Origin: Candidatus Peregrinibacteria bacterium
GTDB taxonomy: Bacteria > Patescibacteriota > Gracilibacteria > Peribacterales > Peribacteraceae
Assembly (NCBI GenBank): GCA_016866815.1
Contig: VGKZ01000008.1
Location: forward strand, 1-19,368
Direction: 5' to 3'
DNA length: 19,368 nucleotides
The translations under genes were made by a program, and so were the position numbers. The stretch's first letter is position 1. Each line of letters begins with the position of its first letter. This document shows, in pieces, positions 1-6,258 of this stretch. A model generated the notes under the pieces. The model ran no database searches. It saw nothing but the letters and a program-made list of their open reading frames with translations, and had not been told where the DNA came from.

Positions 1-376
1 CACCAACCTTCCGGTTCTCCACGTTCTCCGTGTCGTCTTTCCCGACCGGCACAGTCGGAAGTGGGATTGCCGGCAGCATGTACTGCTGTGCCTTCCATTG
101 TTCCTCTACTTCTTTCAGCTCATTGTCGGATTTCTTGAGGGCTTCGCTTATCTTCTTCATCTCCGCAAGCATCGCGTCTTTTTCTGCGCCTTTGAGCGAT
201 GGGATTTTCTTACTCGCATCGTTCTGGGTTTTGCGCATGGCTTCGACCTCCGGCAGGAGCGTCTTTCGCTTCTCGTCGAGCTTCAGGAATGCAGTGACAT
301 CAATAGCGATTCGCTTGTCCTTTGCGGCCTTTGCGTAGACGTCCGGCCGTTTGCGCAGATCCTCAAGATCGATCAT
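1..376 (-). CDS. serS: Seryl-tRNA synthetase, N-terminal part (runs off the window)
   Basis: Charges tRNA-Ser with serine in the cytoplasm. Only the first 125 or so codons are present, and the gene continues beyond position 1. The translation begins MIDLEDLRKRPDVYAKAAKD, the typical start of bacterial SerRS, and continues into a Lys/Glu-rich stretch (about residues 30-100) forming the long antiparallel coiled-coil arm that contacts the tRNA. It then reaches MLPAIPLPTVPVGKDDTENV, matching the family's 'N-(I/L)P...VP.G.de..N' linker to the catalytic core. The class II catalytic motifs lie outside the window. The ATG at 376-374 is supported by a -10-like TATCGT exactly 8 nt upstream and by the correct N-terminus. 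The gene has its own promoter although it follows the unknown operon in the same direction. Confidence 0.95.
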   Translation of the reverse strand, partial: MIDLEDLRKRPDVYAKAAKDKRIAIDVTAFLKLDEKRKTLLPEVEAMRKTQNDASKKIPSLKGAEKDAMLAEMKKISEALKKSDNELKEVEEQWKAQQYMLPAIPLPTVPVGKDDTENVENRKVG

Positions 377-384
377 ATAGATGC

Positions 385-414
385 ACGATACAGGAGGTGG
401 GGAACCCCGAACAA
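385..414 (-). promoter_or_regulatory. serS promoter (predicted leaderless)
   Basis: On the minus strand a -35-like TTGTTC (414-409) and -10-like TATCGT (390-385) are 18 nt apart. The -10 ends 8 nt before the serS ATG, so transcription should begin at or next to the start codon. No Shine-Dalgarno lies in between. It is a motif match only. Confidence 0.5.
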
Positions 415-419
415 TGTCC

Positions 420-1016
420 TTAGTGCAATATTCTGTTCTCTATCAGGGCATCAAAGGCCTCCCGGAGTCTGGCGTATTCGAAGCGGGCCTGCAGATAGGT
501 TTCATCATCCCGCTCTTCCCAGGCACCCACGATTACGTATTCCTCATCGTCCGGATCCGGGTCGTCGTCAGGGAATGCACAGATGAGGTTGTTCCCTGTT
601 TCTTCGTTGTAGAGTCTGCACAGTTCGTCGTCGCGTTCCATGCATTGGATACTGAGCATGTGCGCGAGCGTCAGACGGAGCTCCCGCGGGATCGTTCTGA
701 GAATTTTCCGGGTGGCCTTTTCCGATACGTTATATGTGCTGCAGTTGGTCAGTTCGCCGGTTGTTTCCCGTACGTTCGGGTGCTGCTTGATCGTCAAACA
801 GGTGCAAACCGCGAAGCGCAGGTTTTCGATCTCCGAAAGAGTTTCCTTTTCATGGTAGGGAGTCAGCTCTTCTCCGGGCAGCGCAATCGCCTGAATGATA
901 TGCGGCGGAGGAGGCGTATTGAGATACTGGCTTTCAAAAAATGTATGTTGTTGTTCGGGCGTTGCACTCTGAAAAAATTCCTGAACGAGTGGGTCTCGTG
1001 TTTTTTTAGAACGCAC
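420..1016 (-). CDS. Hypothetical protein, third gene of unknown operon (likely N-terminally frameshifted)
   Basis: I do not recognise this family. The open frame from a GTG codon gives 198 residues, soluble, acidic in the C-terminal half (FPDDDPDPDDEEYVIVGAWE near residues 148-167), with five Cys and no signal peptide or membrane segment. The GTG start is doubtful: it has no Shine-Dalgarno and a stop codon lies a few codons upstream. In another frame an ATG at 1108 overlaps the stop of the preceding gene (ATGAATAA), the same coupling style as the first two genes of this operon. That frame reads MNKPSPHWPPVLVDPETSDR and meets this one at an A7 run (1007-1001). A -1 shift there would give a 229-residue product. 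The gene is therefore a programmed frameshift, an indel in sequence or genome, or simply begins at GTG. Confidence 0.75.
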   Translation of the reverse strand: MRSKKTRDPLVQEFFQSATPEQQHTFFESQYLNTPPPPHIIQAIALPGEELTPYHEKETLSEIENLRFAVCTCLTIKQHPNVRETTGELTNCSTYNVSEKATRKILRTIPRELRLTLAHMLSIQCMERDDELCRLYNEETGNNLICAFPDDDPDPDDEEYVIVGAWEERDDETYLQARFEYARLREAFDALIENRILH

Positions 1017-1037
1017 GCTCTTGTGTACTCAAAAAAA
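1001..1037 (-). other. Candidate -1 frameshift site in the third operon gene
   Basis: Reading the frame that starts at ATG 1108, the codons CTA AAA AAA (1009-1001) form an A_AAA_AAA slippery heptamer like that of bacterial dnaX. Slipping back one base joins this frame to the long downstream frame. A small hairpin (ACGAG...CTCGT) begins immediately after the A run. A second homopolymer (T7, 1037-1031) lies just upstream, so a simple length error in either run is an equally good explanation. Confidence 0.4.
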
Positions 1038-1100
1038 TCAACTTTTGCGCGATCGGATGTCTCCGGATCCACGAGTACGGGTGGCCAGTGGGGAGAAGGC

Positions 1101-1646
1101 TTATTCATCGGGGGTGATATCGGGCATGTCCAAACCAGTCAGCTGCCGGTATTGGTCTTCAAAGATGGCGCGTAGCGCAGCAGTCGACTCATACGATGGG
1201 TCTTCCGCTTCCGTCACGTCCGTCCAGAAATCGAGTGAATTCATGAGGAAGTAGTCTGCGAGCGTCTCCAGATTCTCATTTTGCATGTGTTGCAGCACCT
1301 CAAGAACGATTTCCGGATGCACCTGGATCGTGTTCACTTCTATTTCACGGCGCTTGCCCCATTCCTCATTCGAGTCTGCTCTGCGCTTGTACGTTTCAAT
1401 GTTCATTGTTGGTACGCATCGCATGTTCTTCTCCCCTCTGTTCTCCACTGTGAATCCGAAACCGATTTTCCGGTGCGGGTTTTGTCGTTCTTCGTCTGTT
1501 GCCAGCTCGTTTTCGGTGAAGAGCCGATACATCTCGTGATGCAGCCGCATCAGTATTTGAAATGCATCTTTCCGCGCTTCATCGACTAAAAATCTTTGAC
1601 GCTCTTCATGGTCAAGCCGTTCGTCGTCTTCGTACGGCATCGTCAT
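1101..1646 (-). CDS. Hypothetical protein, second gene of unknown operon
   Basis: A 181-residue soluble protein of no family I recognise. It is rich in charged residues, starting MTMPYEDDERLDHEERQRFL with a helical, Glu/Arg-rich N-terminus, and with further helices predicted by eye around residues 105-165 (NTIQVHPEIVLEVLQHMQNE and following). It has no signal peptide, membrane segment or Cys cluster. Its ATG overlaps the TGA of the preceding gene by 4 nt (ATGA), implying translational coupling and a shared mRNA. Its own stop (TAA 1103-1101) overlaps an ATG at 1108 that may be the true start of the third gene. Compact spacing suggests the three products work together. Confidence 0.85.
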   Translation of the reverse strand: MTMPYEDDERLDHEERQRFLVDEARKDAFQILMRLHHEMYRLFTENELATDEERQNPHRKIGFGFTVENRGEKNMRCVPTMNIETYKRRADSNEEWGKRREIEVNTIQVHPEIVLEVLQHMQNENLETLADYFLMNSLDFWTDVTEAEDPSYESTAALRAIFEDQYRQLTGLDMPDITPDE

Positions 1647-2152
1647 ATTTTCGGGTGTATCGAATCGATTTTCCGGCTGTAGGCATTGTGCAACGCGGCC
1701 ATGCGTTCGATGATTGTGCCAGGATGTCCGTGCGCACTGCAGTGCTGTATGCGCAGTGCATCCAATTCCTCATGCCTCATGGCATATGTCCCGCGGATGA
1801 AAGGGATTTGCACTGCTGGACCGAATTGCGAAAGGAGTTCCTCTGTTTCGGAGTGCGTCATGAAGAAATATCGTTGCCGAACACATTCTTGCCAGTAGGG
1901 AAGAGAGTGATTTCGTATGCGCACGAGTCCGGCGAATCCGCAGTGCACCACTCCTCCCTCTTCATCCTCCTGCGTCCCACTCAATATCGATACGACATTT
2001 TGTCTCCCTGAACCCGTCACAAGCATTTCATCCTGCGTATCTTCCGTCATCGGCAAGAGTATCTCCCTCATGGGCTCGAGGATCATTCTCTGGGCATGAA
2101 TGTAGGACGCTGTGCTGGAAAATTCCTGATAATTCGACGGAAAGGAATTCAT
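1643..2152 (-). CDS. Hypothetical protein, first gene of unknown operon
   Basis: A 169-residue protein with no recognisable domain. Notable parts are MILEPMREILLPMTEDTQDE (residues 23-42) and a C-terminal half with scattered His/Cys (HEELDALRIQHCSAHGHPG). It has three Cys in all and no signal peptide or membrane helix. It is transcribed divergently from uvrB, and the two promoters overlap, so they could be co-regulated. A -10-like TATGAT (2172-2167) lies 14 nt upstream of the ATG, and AAGGTG just before the ATG is at best a weak ribosome binding site. It overlaps the next gene by 4 nt. The function is unknown. Confidence 0.85.
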   Translation of the reverse strand: MNSFPSNYQEFSSTASYIHAQRMILEPMREILLPMTEDTQDEMLVTGSGRQNVVSILSGTQEDEEGGVVHCGFAGLVRIRNHSLPYWQECVRQRYFFMTHSETEELLSQFGPAVQIPFIRGTYAMRHEELDALRIQHCSAHGHPGTIIERMAALHNAYSRKIDSIHPKI

Positions 2153-2163
2153 GCACCTTCGAT

Positions 2164-2191
2164 TTGATCATAAAGTTCCTAAGAGTACAAT
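2164..2191 (+). promoter_or_regulatory. uvrB promoter overlapping the divergent operon promoter
   Basis: TTGATC (2164-2169), a 16-nt spacer and TACAAT (2186-2191), with the -10 ending 8 nt before the uvrB ATG at 2200, predict a leaderless uvrB transcript. The minus-strand -10 (TATGAT, 2172-2167) of the hypothetical operon overlaps this -35, so RNA polymerase binding at the two promoters may be mutually exclusive. I see no clear LexA-type palindrome here. Confidence 0.6.
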
Positions 2192-2199
2192 ACGCTGAC

Positions 2200-4182
2200 A
2201 TGTCAAAGGACAAGCAATTCCGGCTGGTGGCCCCCTTTTCGCCAACCGGAGACCAGCCTGCGGCCATTGCAAAGCTCATCAGAGGCATCGAGGCCGGCGA
2301 GCAACACCAGATTCTCCTCGGAGCGACCGGCACCGGGAAAACCTTCGCGATGGCGAATCTCGTCGAGAAGCTCCAGCGCCCCACGCTCGTTCTCGCCCAT
2401 AATAAAACGCTTGCCGCGCAGCTCTGTTCGGAGTTCCAGAGTTTCTTTCCCGATAACGCCGTTTCGTACTTCGTCTCCTACTACGACTACTACCAACCGG
2501 AGGCGTACCTCCCGACGACCGATACCTACATCGAGAAAGATGCATCGATCAACGAGGAGATCGAAAAATTCCGTCACGCCGCGACCATGAACCTCCTCAC
2601 ACGTCGCGATGTTCTCATCGTCGCCTCGGTCAGCTGCATCTACGGTCTCGGTAACGTCGAGGATTACGAGAAGCTCGCGATCACCATCAAGCGCGCCGAA
2701 CCCGTGCAGCGAGACAAACTCCTCCGGCGCCTCACAGACATCCAGTACATGCGCAGCGGCACCGAATTCAAGCAGGGTATGGTGCACGTCCTCGGTGATA
2801 CGCTCGAAATTTTTCCGCCCGGCGGAGACACCGTCTACCGTATCGAATTGCCGTTCGACGAGGTCGAAACCATTCAGGAAGTAGACTGCTTCACGGGCGA
2901 GCTCATTACAGATCTCTCCGAAGTCACCATCTTCCCTGCGGCACACAACGTCACGACGAAGGAGAAGATCGATCAGGCCGTGACCGGCATTCGCGCGGAG
3001 CTCGAAGTGCGCGAAAAGGAACTGAAGGATGCCGGCGAACTTGTGAAGGCAGAGCGCATTCGCACGCGCACAGACTACGACATCGAAATGCTCCTCGAAA
3101 CCGGTTACTGCACCGGCATTGAAAACTACGTGCGGTACCTGAATAACAACGGCGTACCCGGCAGTCCCCCATCGACACTCCTCGATTACTTCCCGAAGGA
3201 TTTCCTCCTCTTCATCGACGAGTCCCACATCAGCGTGCCGCAAGTCGGAGGCATGTACGAAGGGAACCGCTCTCGCAAGCAGACGCTGTATGATTTCGGG
3301 TTTCGTTTGGCGAGCAGCTTCGACAACCGCCCTCTCATGTTCTCGGAATTCGAGAAGCGGGTGGGTCAGCGCGTCTACGTTTCCGCGACGCCGGGAAAAT
3401 ATGAATATGCAAATACCGACAAGAAGATGATCGCCGAGCAGATCATTCGTCCGACAGGCTTGCTGGACCCCGTCGTTACCGTGAAACCGACGAAGAACCA
3501 GATTGATGACATCACACAGGAGATCAATGAAGCGATCTCGCGCAAGGAAAGGGTTCTGATCACGACCCTGACGAAGAAATCCGCCGAGCGTCTCGACGAG
3601 TATCTCCGCGATCAGGATTACAAGGTGCGGTATCTGCACAGTGACATCGAGACACTGGAGCGCATCGAGATTCTCCGTCAGCTGCGTACCGGTGAAATCG
3701 ATATCATCGTCGGTATCAACCTGCTCCGCGAAGGTCTCGACCTGCCGGAAGTCAGTTACATTGCGATTCTCGATGCCGACAAGCAGGGGTTCCTCCGTTC
3801 ACGCGATGCACTGATCCAGACCATCGGACGTGCGGCGAGAAACGTCCACGGTCACGTCACGCTGTATGCCGATACGATGACCGATGCCATGATGCAGGCG
3901 CTTGCCGAGACGGAGCGTCGCCGCGACATCCAGGACGCCTACAACAAGAAGCACGGCATCACGCCGAAATCCATCGAGAAAGCCGTCCATGATATCAATG
4001 AAGAACAGAAGAAGCTGGAGCTTCGTCGTCCCAAGCGGGATCATACGAAGATTCCCCCTGATGAGAAGAAGCGACTCATCGAAGAGCTTACCGCCCAGAT
4101 GGAACTGGCTGCGCAGAACATGGAGTTCGAGAAGGCGGCCGATCTACGCGACGAAATAGAGTTGTTGAAGAGAGGGAAATAA
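2200..4182 (+). CDS. uvrB: UvrABC excinuclease subunit B
   Basis: UvrB is the DNA-damage-verifying helicase-like subunit of nucleotide excision repair. It is loaded by UvrA and recruits UvrC for incision. The 660 residues show all family landmarks: SPTGDQPAAI (14-23), Walker A GATGTGKT (41-48), the beta-hairpin region with YYDYYQPEAYLPTTDTYIEK, DESH at 340-343, YVSATPGKYE, the helicase C motifs GINLLREGLDLPEVSYIAIL and QTIGRAARN, and a C-terminal UVR motif (about 622-657) that binds UvrC. The open frame extends upstream to 2164, but ATG 2200 (MSKDKQFRLV) is preferred. The upstream stretch contains the promoter, and the -10 element would fall inside the coding region otherwise. uvrA and uvrC are not in the window. 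The gene is intact and of normal length. Confidence 0.97.
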   Translation: MSKDKQFRLVAPFSPTGDQPAAIAKLIRGIEAGEQHQILLGATGTGKTFAMANLVEKLQRPTLVLAHNKTLAAQLCSEFQSFFPDNAVSYFVSYYDYYQPEAYLPTTDTYIEKDASINEEIEKFRHAATMNLLTRRDVLIVASVSCIYGLGNVEDYEKLAITIKRAEPVQRDKLLRRLTDIQYMRSGTEFKQGMVHVLGDTLEIFPPGGDTVYRIELPFDEVETIQEVDCFTGELITDLSEVTIFPAAHNVTTKEKIDQAVTGIRAELEVREKELKDAGELVKAERIRTRTDYDIEMLLETGYCTGIENYVRYLNNNGVPGSPPSTLLDYFPKDFLLFIDESHISVPQVGGMYEGNRSRKQTLYDFGFRLASSFDNRPLMFSEFEKRVGQRVYVSATPGKYEYANTDKKMIAEQIIRPTGLLDPVVTVKPTKNQIDDITQEINEAISRKERVLITTLTKKSAERLDEYLRDQDYKVRYLHSDIETLERIEILRQLRTGEIDIIVGINLLREGLDLPEVSYIAILDADKQGFLRSRDALIQTIGRAARNVHGHVTLYADTMTDAMMQALAETERRRDIQDAYNKKHGITPKSIEKAVHDINEEQKKLELRRPKRDHTKIPPDEKKRLIEELTAQMELAAQNMEFEKAADLRDEIELLKRGK

Positions 4183-4185
4183 CGG

Positions 4186-4228
4186 GCGATCCGTGATTCG
4201 GGATTCGTGATCCGGGATTCGGGATTCG
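4186..4228. repeat. GATTCGGGATTC-type short repeat cluster, copy 1
   Basis: Between the convergent stops of uvrB and the next gene lie overlapping units of the form GTGATTCGGGATTC / GTGATCCGGGATTCGGGATTC. The same family of units recurs in the next-but-several convergent junction (9349-9484). This looks like an intergenic repeat family rather than coding sequence. Confidence 0.7.
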
Positions 4229-4230
4229 AT

Positions 4231-4767
4231 CTACTTACTCCCGGGTCTTAGGTTGTACAGACACAGCGCAAGCCGCGTGCCGCGCATTCCTGCGCACTCG
4301 CCGGGGTTGCTGTACTTCAGTTTGTCGATGCGGTTGATCTTCTGCTCCTCACGCAGCTCCTGCTGCTTCAGGCGAGGATCGTCGATCGGCCGTCCCGTTC
4401 TGCGGTGCGGCGTGGGCACGCGTGCATTGTCGAGGATATCTCTCGGTGGCTCTGTGGCTCGAGGCGACAGTACGCGACCGGAATTGAACTGTCTCTCCTG
4501 GATGTCTTCCGTCTGTTTCCTGCGCTGCGAAACCCGGAGGTTCTCGATGCGTTGCCTGTGGGTCGTCAGTGATCCCGTGCCTGCCGTATACATCTGTGTT
4601 TCCAGATGCCGTCGTGTGAACTTATAACGATCATTGATGTTGGCACGACGGAAATCGATACCCCTCTCTTTCGCAGTAGTAGCGTCTCCGCTCTGATTTG
4701 CCATGACGGGCGGAACGAGGAGAATGATGCTGATGACAGCGAAGCCGATGATGCCCACGCGCTTCAT
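4231..4767 (-). CDS. Secreted protein of unknown function, Arg/Gln-rich
   Basis: A 178-residue protein with a clear Sec signal peptide: basic MKR, a hydrophobic core (GIIGFAVISIILLVPPV) and a likely cleavage after VMA near residue 23. The mature part is strongly basic and hydrophilic (many RR, RK and QR pairs), with two Cys in the C-terminal segment GECAGMRGTRLALCLYNLRP that could form a disulfide. No known domain is recognised. A -10-like TATGCT (4781-4776) ends 8 nt before the ATG, with no Shine-Dalgarno, which predicts a leaderless mRNA. It is convergent with uvrB across a repeat cluster and divergent from the lipoprotein gene. It is the first of four adjacent genes for small exported proteins. 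Confidence 0.85.
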   Translation of the reverse strand: MKRVGIIGFAVISIILLVPPVMANQSGDATTAKERGIDFRRANINDRYKFTRRHLETQMYTAGTGSLTTHRQRIENLRVSQRRKQTEDIQERQFNSGRVLSPRATEPPRDILDNARVPTPHRRTGRPIDDPRLKQQELREEQKINRIDKLKYSNPGECAGMRGTRLALCLYNLRPGSK

Positions 4768-4775
4768 GAGAGCAC

Positions 4776-4781
4776 AGCATA
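4776..4781 (-). promoter_or_regulatory. -10 element of the secreted Arg/Gln-rich protein gene
   Basis: TATGCT on the minus strand lies exactly 8 nt from the ATG at 4767. The -35 is weak (TGTAAA at 17 nt). It is consistent with the leaderless pattern seen elsewhere in the window. Confidence 0.45.
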
Positions 4782-4849
4782 ACGCTTTCCATTGGGCTTT
4801 TACAGCTATGTGTGTTGCACGTCTGCCAAAGTACGGTGTTTTCTCTAGA

Positions 4850-4878
4850 TTGACAATATATTAATATTATTATATAAT
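4850..4878 (+). promoter_or_regulatory. Consensus sigma70-type promoter of the small lipoprotein gene
   Basis: TTGACA (4850-4855), a 17-nt spacer and TATAAT (4873-4878) match the bacterial housekeeping promoter consensus at all twelve positions with ideal spacing. They sit inside a very AT-rich stretch (about 4850-4882) that contrasts with the surrounding GC-rich DNA. The predicted start is near 4885, giving a leader of about 39 nt. Confidence 0.85.
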
Positions 4879-4907
4879 AATACTCGTTGTGTTCCTTTCC
4901 AGTTTCC

Positions 4908-4915
4908 AAGGAGGG
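4908..4915 (+). promoter_or_regulatory. Strong Shine-Dalgarno sequence
   Basis: AAGGAGGG lies 8 nt upstream of the ATG at 4924. It is the only strong, well-spaced ribosome binding site I found in the window, and it decides the start of the 53-residue lipoprotein gene. Confidence 0.85.
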
Positions 4916-4923
4916 ATACTGTC

Positions 4924-5085
4924 ATGAAGAAGGGATTCGTCTGGATCTGGGTCCTGATACTGGTCGCAGGTTGCCAGCACACGCGGACGTCTGTCTCCCT
5001 ATCGGTCGATGTACCGACAAAGGAGACTGATGTCACGGGCCGTGGGTCGATGAAGATCGCTTACACGATCGAATCGCCCCGGTAG
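4924..5085 (+). CDS. Small lipoprotein (53 aa)
   Basis: A very short gene encoding MKKGFVWIWVLILVAGCQHT followed by a 33-residue hydrophilic tail ending AYTIESPR. Residues 1-17 form a lipoprotein signal peptide with lipobox L-V-A-G-C, so signal peptidase II should cleave before Cys17 and leave a 37-residue lipid-anchored peptide. The call is firm because of the context: a consensus promoter, a strong Shine-Dalgarno, a complete frame and a hairpin terminator downstream make a self-contained unit. Expression is probably high. The family is unknown; by size it resembles entericidin- or lysis-type lipoproteins, but nothing else supports that. Confidence 0.8.
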   Translation: MKKGFVWIWVLILVAGCQHTRTSVSLSVDVPTKETDVTGRGSMKIAYTIESPR

Positions 5086-5103
5086 GGTCCAACACACAAC
5101 ATA

Positions 5104-5139
5104 AGCGCCTTGTTGTCAGATTTCTGACGACGGGGCGCT
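5104..5139 (+). terminator. Hairpin terminator after the small lipoprotein gene
   Basis: AGCGCC (5104-5109) pairs with GGCGCT (5134-5139), and inside it GTCAG pairs with CTGAC around an ATTT loop, making one long stem-loop 18 nt after the stop codon. The following T-tract is poor (GATCTGCTTTCC), so it may act as a weak terminator or 3'-end stabiliser. Confidence 0.6.
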
Positions 5140-5200
5140 GATCTGCTTTCCTATGCCCGTTCATCGCAATACGATTCGCTGAATAACTCCTTGAATATAC

Positions 5201-5228
5201 TTGACTAAATAGTAAAAAGTGCTAAATT
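5201..5228 (+). promoter_or_regulatory. Promoter of the Tyr-rich secreted protein gene
   Basis: TTGACT (5201-5206), a 16-nt spacer and TAAATT (5223-5228), with the -10 ending 10 nt before the ATG at 5239. The predicted leader is only a few nucleotides. CTCCTCCT before the ATG is not a Shine-Dalgarno. Confidence 0.55.
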
Positions 5229-5238
5229 AGCTCCTCCT

Positions 5239-5652
5239 ATGCGTACCTCTCTCGCCGCTTTCTGTCTCCTTTGTGCCTCTCTTCTGGCGCCACAGAGTGT
5301 GTTTGCGTACAACGCCTACATCAGTGACGTACGTGAGGGTGAGCATCCGTACGAGTCGCGCTACAACGAACTGCAGTACCGGAAGTTCCTCCAGAAGGAG
5401 CGTCAGAGTGTCGGGTACTACTGGCCGGAGAATGACATCTACTACCATCCGAGCTTTGCCAAGAAGAGCCCCCTGCATCCTTTCTACCGGAAGGGTGGTG
5501 TGTCCTACGGCGGCAGTTACGCCGAGTGGCGCGGGTACATGGACCCTTCTCTCTACCACGAGATATCCGTCGACACGTACTGTCAGAACTTCCGTTTCCA
5601 GCGGCTGGCCTACAGGACGGTGCCGTTTGCGTACGAGTGTTTCAGGGATTAG
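5239..5652 (+). CDS. Secreted Tyr-rich protein of unknown function
   Basis: A 137-residue protein with a Sec signal peptide (MRTSLAAFCLLCASLLAPQS, cleavage likely after VFA at about residue 23). The mature domain is dominated by aromatic residues, especially Tyr (for example SVGYYWPENDIYYHPSF), and has two Cys (TYCQNF and YECFRD) that could form a disulfide. It has no transmembrane helix after the signal peptide and no family I recognise. It shares the aromatic-rich style and orientation of the next gene, and the two may be co-transcribed (gap 120 nt). It is likely a periplasmic or cell-surface protein. Confidence 0.85.
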   Translation: MRTSLAAFCLLCASLLAPQSVFAYNAYISDVREGEHPYESRYNELQYRKFLQKERQSVGYYWPENDIYYHPSFAKKSPLHPFYRKGGVSYGGSYAEWRGYMDPSLYHEISVDTYCQNFRFQRLAYRTVPFAYECFRD

Positions 5653-5678
5653 TACGTAGGTTCTCGAGTACGTAGGTT
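5651..5678. repeat. Direct repeat AGTACGTAGGTT x2
   Basis: AGTACGTAGGTT occurs at 5651-5662 and again at 5667-5678 (16-bp period), just after the stop of the Tyr-rich gene. A further TACGTA follows near 5702. It may be a small regulatory repeat upstream of the next gene; there is no other support. Confidence 0.5.
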
Positions 5679-5772
5679 GATTCGTTGTGTGCACACATGC
5701 GTACGTACTTTGGTAGTAACCCACAAGTCTCCGGAGCCGCAAGTGCAACCGGAAGGTTTGTCGTAGTAGCCT

Positions 5773-6255
5773 GTGCCTCCTGTGCTCAGGATACTCCTCT
5801 CTATTGTGGCTCTCAGCGTCACCGGTAGCGCGTCCGCAGCGGTGTATTTCGACGACTACAGGTTCTATGCATCGTTCTGGCCTTCACACTACTCCATGGG
5901 GCCGGGGCCCACTGCACTTCCACCCGTTCAGCGTCCGGGTTCCGCGTGCCTATACCGGAACCCACAGGGTGAGTGCATGGTCGAGCAGTTCTATCACCAG
6001 GATCCGTATTCCTCCTACGGGAGCTACAACAATTACGGCCGAAGCAGCAGTCGCTATGGACAGAATCCCTACTACTCGCGGGATTATCTCTACTACGAGT
6101 GCCGTCAGAACGCGAGAAGCCGGCAGGACTTCAAAGACTGCGACTACTACCGTGATGAGTACGATTACGATTACTTCAACGAGCCGTGTGATGACGACTA
6201 CGACTATGAAGATGACTATGACGACGACGATGACTGGTACGACGACGATTGCTGA
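5773..6255 (+). CDS. Secreted Asp/Tyr-rich protein with acidic C-terminal tail
   Basis: A 160-residue protein from a GTG start (a second GTG three codons on is an alternative), with signal peptide MPPVLRILLSIVALSVTGSA and cleavage likely after ASA. The middle is Tyr/Ser/Asn-rich (SSYGSYNNYG), and the last 45 residues are almost only Asp, Tyr and Glu (for example DDDYDYEDDYDDDDDWYDDD). It has six Cys after the signal peptide, the last being the final residue. Such a tail could bind calcium or other cations, or a basic partner, but this is inference. No family is recognised. No convincing promoter or ribosome binding site precedes it, so it may be read from the gene upstream. It converges on galU with only 3 nt between stops. 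Confidence 0.8.
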   Translation: MPPVLRILLSIVALSVTGSASAAVYFDDYRFYASFWPSHYSMGPGPTALPPVQRPGSACLYRNPQGECMVEQFYHQDPYSSYGSYNNYGRSSSRYGQNPYYSRDYLYYECRQNARSRQDFKDCDYYRDEYDYDYFNEPCDDDYDYEDDYDDDDDWYDDDC

Positions 6256-6258
6256 GCA

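Noticed and set aside
381..1175. Long plus-strand open frame (264 codons) preceded by an AGGAGG-like sequence at 392-397
   Set aside because: It lies antisense to two minus-strand genes that show operon coupling and natural protein composition; its product is Phe/Val/Cys-rich without domains, and the AGGAGG lies after its ATG.
2203..3639. 478-codon minus-strand frame opposite uvrB
   Set aside because: A shadow of a GC-rich gene with strong codon bias; uvrB is certain and the opposite product matches nothing.
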